NCBI GenBank assembly: GCA_030295235.1
Contig: AP026158.1
Coordinates: 413,490-477,489 of the forward strand
Direction of reading: 5' to 3'
Source: Fistulifera solaris
Taxonomy: Eukaryota > Bacillariophyta > Bacillariophyceae > Naviculales > Stauroneidaceae
DNA length: 64,000 nt
Below, piece by piece: positions 22,531 through 32,946 of the stretch. The position numbers and the translations under genes are program-made. Positions within the stretch are counted from its first letter, which is position 1. Every line of letters begins with the position of its first letter. The notes under the pieces were generated by a model that was not told the DNA's origin, did no database searches, and saw only the letters and a program-made list of their open reading frames with translations.

Positions 22531-24801
22531 TGGATGGGATTAGAGAGACAACGTAAAAGAAGAGAGATAGTAAGTACACGGAAGGAATAAAATTGCTGTC
22601 GGTGATAACGACGAAAATGAGAAAAGACGAATGAAAAGCGTTTGTCGGCAAATTTTTGTGCACGTTTCTCGTGTCCAATTTCATTCTTTAAGGAAAGAAA
22701 TATATAATGCAGTAGGGCTGTGATGCCTCAGCTGCGCCGTTTTAAAACTCAAAGAACAGCGTTCTGGATCGTTTTACGATCACCATCAGTTCTTGCGTTC
22801 ATCGGGGCAAACGTGATCGACATTAACGGTGTTCTTGCTGATTACGATCACAAACAGAAGTACCAGTATCGCACGCAATAATTTGGCGTTCCCATCCTTA
22901 AACCGTTTCACGATAAGAAACGTTGTCATTGGCTACACTTTGTGTTTATAGCTTGAAATTATAGTCATGGAGTTAAGGACAGGTATTTCGAGATCCTTAC
23001 ATCCTCACAAATCAAATCTTGATGTGGCCATCGACTACTGCAAATAGGACTAGGATTTCTGTTGGGGACCACGGCAACCTCAATCAGCAACGATTAAGCC
23101 CTTTTATGATCACCATGCCGCAGTGAAAACCCCAATAATCAGCCTATGTCCTGCAAATAAATTCTACTTAGAACTAGGACGAAGATCAGATGCCATTGAC
23201 ATTTTCCAACCTCAAGGTCGCGAAACTGACTGTGGACTGTGGACTGTGAAATAGCAAAAAAGCAACTACCCAGTGCAAAAAAAGGCCCAACGCAAACCCA
23301 GCGACTTTTTGTGCCAGCACGACATCACGAAATTTGAGCATCCAACCAAAGGAGAACGGCTTGTGGTCGCCTTTTTGTTGAAAACGAATAATATTTCCTT
23401 TCGTGTTATGGCTCACCACCAACATTAACATAGAAATACGATCAAACAACCACAGCAAGAGACTTTCTGCAAGAGACTTGCTGAGTATCGAGATCCAGGG
23501 CTTCATTCTTGCCTCGCAATTGCCTCGCAAGGAAGTTTGAATGAAGTCGCAAAATAAACAGAGATGATACGTAAATGATCACTCAACTCCGTACTAGTAT
23601 TGAACGCTCTAGTTGCAGGGAGCGAAAGATAGGAAATGGGAGAAGGATCGAGTAAAGAGTTCTAGTCATTATTCCTTCAAGCGACGACCTCATTCTGCTA
23701 TGGAAAGTACTGAATGCTGCACGAATTTATCAAGAAGTTACACATTAAGGGCTCTTTGAAAGCGAAGCGGTAGTCGGCAAAACAATGGTTGTTTTTAAAG
23801 CGAAAAAGCGCAGCAGTTTACTCAAAAAATGAGACTTAGCCGTGTGCTTCTGATGTACAACATGCCATGGTGGCGTCATCAAATGGACTTGGAGAGCAAC
23901 TGATTGATTTTCATCGTTCACGCACGAAAACGCCAACAAGTAGTTTAACTGTATATTCATTGAGAAACTGCATTCGTGTTAATTTTGATTTATAAAATCG
24001 CTGATTCAGCGTCATTGATCGTCATTCCCTCGCAAACATTTTCGAGATGAGAGCTCCAGTTATTTGGGAATGAGCGAGTTAGAGATGCTAGACGCTTAAC
24101 GATTTACGATGCGTTATTATGCCTTTTTCAAGAATCAGTTCGTCGCAACCGAATATAGCGTGGAATTGGAAGTGCTGCGAAAAAGCTCAGCGCAATGCAC
24201 AAGGTCTTTGGTCAAAGATGGAAGGCCCTACCTCTTGATACAGTATGCGGCAATGCGGTTTTCGCTGCGCACTGAGCAATTTCGCTCTTATATAACTCTT
24301 AACTCCAACAATCTAGAAACACAAACAAGCCACAAGCCACTGATTATTGTCCATTGCATATTGCCAACCAATAACCAATGACGACTGACGACTGACGACC
24401 ATTGTACTTTTTTTATGGAGAGTGGAGAGAGTTCATCGCAAAGAATTCTCGATGACTTTGTCATTTCCCTGTGTTTGTTGTTATGTACACGGAAGACAGA
24501 AGTCGCACGGCGCACGGCAACATTCTGAAGTCGTAGTTTAGGTATTTGGTATTTGCCTCCAACGCGAGTTGAATGACGAATGGCGACGCCAGTGAAAATT
24601 GATGTACAAGGTATGAGACACTGCATAGCAGCGGTCATAAGTCGTTACGAACGATGACGTGACTTTGGACAAATCTGGTACTTGTTGCTTTATAGTACAA
24701 AGACCTCTTGCGAATATCGCGACTTTGCGAAAAACTACCTAGAAGCCAGCGAGCACATTTCGATCTAGTCAAAGTCTCATTCTTTGAAAGCACACAAGAC
24801 C
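22531..24801. other. 2.3-kb interval without a supported gene
   Basis: The minus-strand frame at 23186-23530 contains one hydrophobic segment (VAGFALGLFLHWVVAFLLF) but has no homology I can recognise and no helpful context, so it is left uncalled. A near-match to the TACTCCGTA motif lies at 23586. The rest looks like unique intergenic DNA. Confidence 0.45.
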
Positions 24802-25125
24802 ATGAAAACGCTGAACATGTCGGGGTCCCTCTCATCTAGCACCCATTCCAACTGTTCATTTCAGCGATCCGTACGTTTCAATGATGCGGCGCTGACTGTG
24901 ATTCCCATCGAAACCGACATCAAAAATGTTGGCGATCTGTGGTTTACGTCGGCGGAATATCAGCATATCAAACGACGAAACAAGTTATGCTTGCAGCTGG
25001 AACGTTCTGGATCATTTAAAGAGTCCGAGAACAATACCTTCTACGGTTTGGAGAAGCAGACAATGCTCAATAGATTGCAGCGGAAGCTTGACAGAGCTTA
25101 CGTGCTTCGGAACAACCTTTTGTGA
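24802..25125 (+). CDS. Family A member 6, short form, plus strand
   Basis: A 107-residue frame from the ATG at 24802; the frame extends a few codons upstream without another ATG. The signature is RSVRFNDAALTVIPIET, then DLWFTSAEYQHIKRRNKL, then GSFKESENNTFYGLEKQT, and it ends shortly after a basic helix (LNRLQRKLDRAYVLRN). The C-terminal AVxxEQ segment of longer members is absent. It is the only plus-strand member and faces member 7 tail to tail 363 bases away, to which it is clearly the closest relative (both have LWFTSxEYxHIxRRNKL and GLEKQT). Function unknown. Confidence 0.78.
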   Translation: MKTLNMSGSLSSSTHSNCSFQRSVRFNDAALTVIPIETDIKNVGDLWFTSAEYQHIKRRNKLCLQLERSGSFKESENNTFYGLEKQTMLNRLQRKLDRAYVLRNNLL

Positions 25126-25488
25126 GACTGCGAATGTTTGTCCTTATTTTGAAACAAAGCAGTTCTATACTCTCCCATATATCAAGCAGGAAGGCTCACA
25201 ATTTGTAAGCACTGTACATAGTTGAATGAAATCATTTGATATATTTTATCTGCATTCTATTACGGAGCATTGAGCAACTTCCTTTTAAATAGCTAAGCGA
25301 TGATTCGGCAAACACCGTCTTCAAAAATCCTTATCTGAATTCTGTATGAGTAATCTGTTAGACAACTTTAAAAATACGTAATAGTGTAACCAAAACATAT
25401 TTCTATATTTTATTAGCTGCCATGAATCCAAAAGAATATGCGTTGCGCATAGGTTGAATTTCGTTCGTCGAACGGAATATGAATGTAG
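25126..25488. other. Shared 3' interval of convergent family A pair
   Basis: A 363-base AT-rich spacer between the stops of members 6 and 7. I see no extended inverted repeat, so a very recent palindromic duplication is not evident at DNA level. Confidence 0.45.
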
Positions 25489-25812
25489 CTATTGGGATCG
25501 ATTGGTGGTGCCAAATCTTTGCATCAATTGACTGCGGGCTACCTTCCGTTGGTACCTGGCGGCTGTCGTTTGCTTTTCCAAGCCCAGCAGAGTCGTTTGA
25601 TCGGTTTCTTGAAACGCCCCGGAGCGCGCCATTTGCACAACTAACTTGTTTCGTCGTCGAATGTGTCTGTATTCGTCTGAAGTGAACCATAATTCGCTGG
25701 CATTCTCTATGCAGCAGTCGATCGAATGAACAATGGCGTTGCTGTCGTCAAATGAGACAGAGTGGCGGCGGGGCTTCCTAGTGAAGGCTGTGTTCTCCAT
25801 TGTAGTCGCCAT
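25489..25812 (-). CDS. Family A member 7, short form
   Basis: A 107-residue frame from the ATG at 25812 (MATTMENTAFTRKPRRHS); the frame stays open upstream but has no earlier ATG. The signature is HSVSFDDSNAIVHSIDC, then ELWFTSDEYRHIRRRNKL, then GAFQETDQTTLLGLEKQT, and a basic tail (RYQRKVARSQLMQRFG). It has the same length as member 6 and roughly half its residues are shared with it, which points to a common duplication. Function unknown. Confidence 0.78.
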   Translation of the reverse strand: MATTMENTAFTRKPRRHSVSFDDSNAIVHSIDCCIENASELWFTSDEYRHIRRRNKLVVQMARSGAFQETDQTTLLGLEKQTTAARYQRKVARSQLMQRFGTTNRSQ

Positions 25813-26476
25813 GATTTGCTTTAACAATTTAGGTGAAAGAGATGAAGAGATTTTGAGAGGCTTTGCGCAGCTACAGATTATTGAATTGCAATGAGAAAAG
25901 ATACTCGTCAACTTTTAAAATGAGAAAACGAAATGTTTTACTTGGTGGAGGTGCAGATGTCAAGGGAACCCTGTGTGGTGACGTAACCCCTTTGTTCAAG
26001 TGCGTGGCAGCACGAAGAATGAAAAGAGTACAAAGAAGCGAGCTACTCTACATTCAAAAGAACGCCTAAGACCGAATGACTGCGCAGACATGTGTCTTCT
26101 TAAAGTGGCACTTGCCATTGAGACTACACACTCCCTTCCTCAATCATAAAGGCTGTACCAGGTATTTGAACAATCATTGTTCTAATTTCTATACACTCAG
26201 TGGTTCAAACAGAAGCATCTGACATCGATTGTTCCCTACCATAAGTTCGAACAACGAGGTTTGAAAATATACGAGGAGAACAAATGTAAGGAAGAGTTCT
26301 TTCGCATTCGCTCCAATTATGTTCAAGTTAAACTGGGATGTTGCAATTCCTGCTTTACCAATATCATGCCTGAATTGTGTCCAGCACGACCGGGAGATAA
26401 ACTAAGGCTCCCGAAATTTAGCAAACACAACCTTCATGAAAAATCGTTTCTACAGCGTAAGATCATTTCGTATTAT
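25813..26476. other. Intergenic, family A member 7 to ADCK gene
   Basis: About 660 bases holding the 5' flank of member 7 and the 3' flank of the kinase gene. Small plus-strand frames here have no recognisable features. Confidence 0.45.
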
Positions 26477-28159
26477 TTAGCTTGTCAAGTGATAAAGATG
26501 AATGCGTAAAAGGATGTGCATGTAATCCAACCAAGCCAAGACGCGATTCCACCAGCCACTTTCATGACCGTAAACCGTGGCAGCCGCATACCGACCCGTT
26601 ACCAACAATGTATTTGCAGGACTCCCCAAAGCGTTATCAATGTGCCGCAAACAATCATTCGTTTTCAGCAGCAACAGCATTTCACGGGGTATGCGAGCCA
26701 GTAAATCCATAATCTGACGTAGAAATCGTTGGGCATATCCCGCCATGACTGTTTTATCGACACGCTTGTTGAGTTTATCACGGGGTTTGCCCCAGCGGTT
26801 CTTGCTGCGTTCAATGACTTCATCAAAAGGTCGGGCCGTGACGAGTGCCGCAAACATGGTGTACATGTCTTCTAAACCCATCTGCGCACAAGCGGCCTGA
26901 ATCCCAGGAATGTCGGCCAATAGCAACGCCTTCCAAAGGCGTGCATAGATCAAAACAAACTCTGCGTCCAATTCTCGATACAATCCATGATCAAGCAAAA
27001 CAAGCTCGGGATCTCCGCGCGAATTTTTAGCTCGCAACAATACATTCGCCGGATGCGGATCGCAGTGCACACAACGACTCTCAAATATCTGTGAAGCGAA
27101 GGCGCTGGAGAGTAAATTAGCAACTTTCTTCTTATCAATACCTTGCTTCGCAATAGCTTCGGTGTCTGTCGCTTTGCAACCTTCCTCAAAATGCATAGTC
27201 AACACGCGACTAGTGGTTTGCTCCCATACGATGGCAGGAACGATAACATCACGCAAACCTACACGCTTGAAATTTTCCGCCGCGCACTTGGCATTACGAC
27301 CTTCGTTACTAAAGTCCAGTTCTTGTGGTAATAGAGGCTCCACTTCACGAGCAATCCATCCCCACGTAAATCCTTCGAACCATTCTTCGGCCCAACGACT
27401 GACTTGGACAAGAGCACGAATATCTCCCATAGCAGTCTCTTTCAAATCGGCGTGTTGTATTTTGATAGCTAGTTTTCGTCCATTCTTGTAAGCGACGTGA
27501 ACTTGCGCCAAGGACGCGGATGCCATCGGTGTGTAGTCAAAGAAATCAAAGGCTTCTTCGGGTGATTGACCCAATTCTTCCTTTACGATTTGCGCAACAT
27601 GTTCCGGTGACGTTCGTGGATTGTCATCATAGAGTGCACTCAATACAGTAGTATATTCGGGTGGAATTAAATAATCCAAACTGGCGAGATGTTGTCCGAC
27701 TTTGATGTACACACCTCGATTCGTATGACAGAGCGATAAAATACGATGAGCCGCTCGCGTATGCACCGGATCTGGTCCAAGCTCTTCTTGCAATTGGGCC
27801 AATTCTTGAGCCACTTGTAACATGGCTTCTTTTTCGTGTCGTTTGGCTTGCACTCGTTCCGCAAAACTCAATTGAGGATGAGAATTATTACTATAAATGG
27901 CTTGGGCTTTGGCCAATCGCGCGCGACATTCTTCGACTCGTTGCATTATTGGCTGCCGATTGCTGTCTCTCTCACCAAAGTACTTGGAAGATTGATAATC
28001 ATACACCATGAGAAGAGCGGTTTGACCCAATCGTAAGGCACGACGCGCTGCCTTGACGTTCGGTTCATCGCTGGTGGCCAACACAGCACTTCCCGAGCCG
28101 GCTAACAGAAACCAGCCTGTTCTTCGTTTTAATTTACTACTTATCTGTGAGGCGAACAT
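26477..28159 (-). CDS. ABC1/ADCK (UbiB-family) atypical kinase, ADCK1-like
   Basis: 560 residues from the ATG at 28159, uninterrupted. The UbiB-family marks are all visible: the KxGQ motif (VYIKVGQHLASL), the alanine-rich nucleotide loop in place of a glycine loop (ASASLAQVH), the ATP-contacting lysine (LAIKIQH), the catalytic-loop equivalent (HCDPHPANVLL) and the metal-binding DHG in place of DFG (LLDHGLY). The N-terminus has a hydrophobic segment (GWFLLAGSGSAVLA) and the C-terminus a second one, as in mitochondrial ADCK1/Mcp2-type members; plastid members are also common in algae, so location is inferred. The family acts in lipid and quinone homeostasis (Mcp2/ADCK1 in mitochondrial lipids, COQ8 in coenzyme Q). 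A palindromic TTATGAGTCATAA box lies 15 bases upstream of the ATG. Confidence 0.92.
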   Translation of the reverse strand: MFASQISSKLKRRTGWFLLAGSGSAVLATSDEPNVKAARRALRLGQTALLMVYDYQSSKYFGERDSNRQPIMQRVEECRARLAKAQAIYSNNSHPQLSFAERVQAKRHEKEAMLQVAQELAQLQEELGPDPVHTRAAHRILSLCHTNRGVYIKVGQHLASLDYLIPPEYTTVLSALYDDNPRTSPEHVAQIVKEELGQSPEEAFDFFDYTPMASASLAQVHVAYKNGRKLAIKIQHADLKETAMGDIRALVQVSRWAEEWFEGFTWGWIAREVEPLLPQELDFSNEGRNAKCAAENFKRVGLRDVIVPAIVWEQTTSRVLTMHFEEGCKATDTEAIAKQGIDKKKVANLLSSAFASQIFESRCVHCDPHPANVLLRAKNSRGDPELVLLDHGLYRELDAEFVLIYARLWKALLLADIPGIQAACAQMGLEDMYTMFAALVTARPFDEVIERSKNRWGKPRDKLNKRVDKTVMAGYAQRFLRQIMDLLARIPREMLLLLKTNDCLRHIDNALGSPANTLLVTGRYAAATVYGHESGWWNRVLAWLDYMHILLRIHLYHLTS

Positions 28160-28950
28160 CGTTTATTGCATGCTTATGAGTCATAAGTGAATGTAAATGA
28201 GAAGAGGTTACGGTGATGGCAAGAAGAAAAGGAACGAACGAAGGAAGAAAGCAAACGGAAAAAAGTTGCGAGAACAAGGGTGACGACATCGGCGTCAGCA
28301 ACGAAGATAAAACGTCTTTCTGTCGCACAAACATACGTTGTGAAACCAAGACAACAATTTAGTCATGAGTCATTAGTTATGGATAAACAAAAATAGTTGC
28401 TACAAGTACATCACAACAAGCAAATATTAATTACAATTTGAATTTTGGTGTCGAATACCCTTCTGATAGTTGTTTTACAAAGTTAAAAAAGCCATGAACC
28501 ATTATTTTACGAGTCAGCCTGCCCCCTAACATCCGTTCATTCTGCTACAGCTTGGCTGTGCAGCAATACTTTTATTGCGATGATGATTCTCAATAATCTT
28601 TAGAATATTTTAATTGACGCTACGGTAGGTTAGTTGGATGTGACAAAACCTGCCTTTACCAAAAAAAGTACCAGGTACGTCACTTTTCGGCATGACTAGA
28701 TTTGACCACGAGTCGTCGTCATGCAAATTGTTTTTGTGATGCGTGCGAACCACGATGATAAGGTTCTTCAATAGAAATGGTGATAGGCTTTGCACATCAG
28801 TTGAATTCGGATTAATTGTTTCAATTTGATTGTAATTTATACTTTAGAGGTATTAATTCTTGAAAAAATATTCGTGAAGGTTGTGAGATGTGTTCTCTCA
28901 GCTCGAGCAAAAACAGAACACAAAAAGTGATATGAGATGGAACCTTTGAA
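28160..28950. other. Intergenic with TGAGTCA boxes upstream of ADCK gene
   Basis: TTATGAGTCATAA lies at 28174-28186 and ATGAGTCAT at 28365-28373, both bZIP-type cores. The right half is the 3' flank of the HSF gene. No gene is supported. Confidence 0.4.
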
Positions 28951-29949
28951 TTAACGCATCTCACTTTGATGATGATGATGATGACGACGCAGGAGCATAG
29001 AAGTGAGAATCAGTTCTCTGCGCTTTTCCTGCTGGTGAAGCAACTGGAGCATTTGCAATCGAGCTTCATGCGGAAGCATCTGTGGACGCGGTCGCGACAT
29101 GGTCAGTGCCAGCGAGACAGCCAAGGGGCGATGCGGCATGGTCAGGCTTGCTGATACAGTCGGATTGTTTCGCAAGAGTCGTGGGCGCTTCAAAGGTGGC
29201 TCTTCCGTGACTTCAGTTTTGACGGGAAGAAAAGTCGCAACAGGAAGAACATTTGCGCTCGCAGCTGCGGCGGCTACTTCATTACTCGTCTCCGAGGGCA
29301 ATGAGACGGGGAAACGCTGGGAGATTTCGTAAAAATCCGGTTCGTTATCAGGATCCGCAATTTGTCGGCGGATGTCTTTGATTTCGGGCATGTACTTGAG
29401 TAAATGAAAACCGCCTTGCAGAAAAGTCTAGAAAAGAAAAATGAAGAAGATTGTGTATAGGAAAAACAATTTTCAAAGTGATGACACAAAACTAAACTCA
29501 AAAGGAAGACTTACTTCGTGATAGTAACTGTTGCGATCGATGCCTTTGGTGATATGCTTAAAGCCATAATTTGTGAGCTGGCGAAGAAAGCTACTGTAAC
29601 GATTGTGTCCAAAATACTTTTGCAACAGCATGGATTGCTCCAGCAACTTGGGTACAATCACCCGGAAACTACGACCGTGCGGACTCCATGCAATATAGCG
29701 CGGTGCATCCGGTTCATTTAATAGCGTAAAGAGCTTTTGCGAAAACGTCATCGACTCCAAATCCGTAGGACTCTTGTCCGTGTCTTCCGGAGGGACTTGA
29801 CTGAAGTCGCGATACGAATGATTCACAAACGTTCGAGGCTTGTTAATGCGTTGAATGACTACTGGTTTGACCGGATAAAACGGTTCGGGAGCTGCCGGTT
29901 TGCGGCCGGGACGCTTCTTCGGGGTACCGGTACCTTGAATCTTTTCCAT
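28951..29949 (-). CDS. HSF: Heat shock factor-type transcription factor
   Basis: Two exons, 29949-29515 and 29427-28951, with an 87-base GT-AG intron, giving 304 residues. An N-terminal basic patch (TPKKRPGRKP) resembles an AT-hook. The HSF DNA-binding domain spans about residues 66-165: TFSQKLFTLL, APRYIAWSPHGRSFRV, LLQKYFGHNRYSSFLRQL and NYGF, with the intron splitting NSYYHE from TFLQGGFHLLKYM. The recognition-helix segment reads SFLRQLTNYGF against the usual SFVRQLNxYGF. The C-terminal part is Pro/Ala-rich and ends in a helix and a histidine run (RRHHHHHQSEMR); I see no clear heptad trimerisation region. Diatoms are known to carry greatly expanded HSF sets, so this need not be a heat-stress regulator. 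Confidence 0.95.
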
Positions 29950-30883
29950 CGTGGAGTCTTCGAAGTAACAATTGAGAAAGGCAGAGCAGAAAACTCTTTC
30001 GAGAAGGGGGGCAAAGTTATTTTTTTTTATTAAAGTATGTGAATTAAATGAGAAGAGTCAGAAGAAATCGTCTCCACATGAAACATGAAGATACTGGAGA
30101 ATTGCGAATGGATGCGTCGAGAAAAAGAATTGGGGAGCACGTGGTCCACGAGAAATCGAACAAAAAACCGACGAACTTCTCGTAACATTTCTACGACCAG
30201 CTACGGGGGCCAAAGAATGCAGTGATGTGGGTTTCTCTTCCGATGATGCATGCTGCAGACTTCAGACGCACAATAACTGCAAGTGCCAGCTTTAAGAACA
30301 TAATACCCAATTCTCGACACTGACGCCACCGGTCAATCCCACATCCTACATTTACTGTAAATTCAACGTGTCGGTACCTTTTTGTACTATTCTGGTACCA
30401 AACTACTTCTTGCCTACTGTCCAGAGCCGACATGGTTGACAGTTCATTACTGCGAACTTATCTACAATTAACTCTAGTGAGAACATTTAAGTTTGAACTA
30501 CAACGCGAAATCACTTAGATCTCAAAGTTAAAGCTTTAACGGTATTGGATACGATTTTTTACAAGACTCTGTCCAAATTCCGGAATTTGAAGCAAATCAG
30601 ATGTGGATTGGGGCAATGGGCAATGTGACGAAGTTAGTTTTGAAAATAGAAAACATGCAACAAGTCCATGAGTCCAGAGACCAAGCCAAACTTCCAGACT
30701 TACCATGATTTATGAATCATCATGAATCATGATTCATGCTTCTCGACACACGACTCTCGGTTCAAAAAAGGAAAAAAGATTCAAAGAAACGATTCTGGGG
30801 CGGTTAGGTTGAACAAAGTTGGGCAATCTTATGGAGCAAGCTAGTTCTGCATTCTACCTAAGGATGCAGGTCGACGCCTCTTG
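29950..30883. other. Intergenic 5' of HSF
   Basis: About 930 bases. It holds a perfect 16-bp palindrome ATGAATCATGATTCAT at 30722-30737, preceded by a related half (atgaatcat). No gene is supported. Confidence 0.45.
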
Positions 30884-32595
30884 TTATTCGCTAACAGCTT
30901 CATCGTCAAGGTGCTGAGTGGTCTCCTCGTAAACTGGATTCAAAGTATCTGTTTCCTCCTAGCAAGGTAACCTTTTGAGAGAATAGAATTATGAATGCCT
31001 CCAACTTGTCTCGCACACGTACCGTCAGTTGAGAGGCATAAAACACAGCAATGGCATAAAAGACTGACGCGAACAGAAACATGGTTCCTGGTCCCCACAG
31101 CATACTAGTTCCGGTCTGACTCCATCCATAAATTTGGCGCATAACCGTAGGCCCTAATCCAGATGCGATTGCTTGAACCGAATATAATGCTCCCTGAATG
31201 CGACCTTGTTCGGATTCTGTTACATTATTGGCCTTGAGTGCACTAATTGTAGGAAAAGCCATGGTCACTCCCGTTCCCAACGCCATGGCGACAAAGATGG
31301 TCAGCTTGTCCTGTGCTAAACCGTATAGTAGACTGTGAACAGCACCGAATACAAAACTGATTGAGATCGTTCTCCGCTCGCCGACCGTTTCCAGCAGTGT
31401 CTTCAATCCAACACTTTGGACGAGAATCCCGAGACCGCCCATGAGAACGTAAAGGTTAGCAATATCCGTATCAGTAAAAGATAGGTGTTCTTGCAAGTAA
31501 TACACCAAGAGAGTATAATCTGCAGAAGACACCATACCGCTGAAAAACGCCAGCGACGAAAGCATTCGGAAGAGGGATGTTCTGTTCAAGATTGTCAACT
31601 CCCACAAAGGTCTATACCACCAAGGTAACTGTTGTTCCGTTCGTCGCAGACGCGCTTGGTGTCGTGTTTCTTCGTCAAGTGTTTCTGGTATAAATAGAAT
31701 TACAATAATAATTCCCAACAGTATTGTCATCAGTGACCATAACGATACCATGAAATAGCCAAGCCACAATGCAAGTCGTGGAGATAGTGCCTGTCCAACC
31801 GAGTAGCCAGCTGACAATATGCCAAAACTAGGTGCGCGCCATTGTGCGGGAAGCACGTCAGCCAAAGAAGACATGGCCACGACATACCAGTTGATGCGGA
31901 TGACTCCTGCCGCGTAATAATAGAAAGGAGACATGCTGGACCGTAGCTGAAGCAGCACCAGAACGAATGGCGATATGCTTGACACAAGAAGACCAATCAG
32001 TAATAAGGCTTTCGGTCGAAAAACAACTCGTGAGTCTACTCGAAAACAATAAATTTGGATCAAGCATTGAAATCACTCACGTTTTCTACCATATTCGTCA
32101 CTCAGCGATCCTGTCAAGGACGATGCGAAAAACGTAAACGCATTTGCAGCCAAATGCCGATTCGCTACTGCTTGTTGAGCGTCAGCTGATGCTGCAGAGC
32201 AAGCTTCGGCTTTATCGTGCATTGAAAAGGCACGACACGTAATGTTCTGTGAAAGATTATAATCCAGATGAGCGTATCGATCCGTCATCACCGAAGGTAC
32301 CTACAAAGGATGTGAGAAGACAGACGCAAGTTTTTCGAGTCGTCTCGACTACACGTACCACTCCAATCACAGCACCTTCTCCAATCGCTAACAAAGCAGT
32401 CAGAAACACAATCTTAAACCCCACTTTGCTTTCCGTGAAGGCTTGTAAGAGGGAAGAGTAATTCTTGCTATCCGTCAATTCGATAGATGCCATTTCACGA
32501 ACGGCGCCAACAGGTGGACGAGTCAACGTTTCGTCGTTCGAGTTGGCGATTCGCCGATGCCGGTGCTCTTGCGTAGAAAATATTTCACAAGTCAT
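30884..32595 (-). CDS. MFS transporter A
   Basis: Four exons: 32595-32359, 32300-32081, 32008-31023 and 30958-30884, in frame at 505 residues. A soluble N-terminal lead is followed by about a dozen hydrophobic segments. The MFS motif-A loop reads GSLSDEYGRKP and is formed across intron 2, which fixes the acceptor. Other marks are QWRAPSFGILSAG and NNVTESEQGRIQGALYSVQA, the latter resembling the cytoplasmic loop of TetA/HIAT-type transporters. The acidic C-terminal tail (EETDTLNPVYEETTQ) is on its own exon. Substrate is not predictable. It is a tandem paralogue of transporter B immediately upstream on the same strand. No frameshift is needed. Confidence 0.88.
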
Positions 32596-32946
32596 TCTTT
32601 TTTGCGACTGGTACGAAATATCGCTTGCCCTTCTCTCTCGCTTTGAAGCATAAATGATACATCTCGAGAGATTGAGCGCAGAGAGCAGTCATCATAATCA
32701 TCGATCGACGATCGCTCATTCTCAAAGGTTAATTCTGACCAATTCCGCCGGTATTACCTTCCGGAACAATAAGTATTTAGGGACCTTTTGGTTCTTCAAG
32801 TGATCGGCGACTTGCGTGTTTTCGAGTGGTCAACAGCTGGAGTTGCGGGTCTGAAGCAATGAAGATGACGTCACGTTCGTGTCGACAACGAACCATACAT
32901 GTTACATTCGACATTCCCTTGGTTAAGTATTTCATCTCTCTGGGTG
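32596..32946. other. Short intergenic between MFS paralogues
   Basis: About 350 bases holding the promoter side of transporter A and the 3' flank of transporter B. Nothing else is visible. Confidence 0.5.

Noticed and set aside
23186-23530. Minus-strand frame with one hydrophobic segment
   Set aside because: A single membrane-like stretch without a recognisable family, splice signals or neighbours does not support a gene.
30578-30585. TTCCGGAA as a heat shock element for HSF autoregulation
   Set aside because: Only two of the three alternating GAA units are present and it lies more than 600 bases from the ATG.
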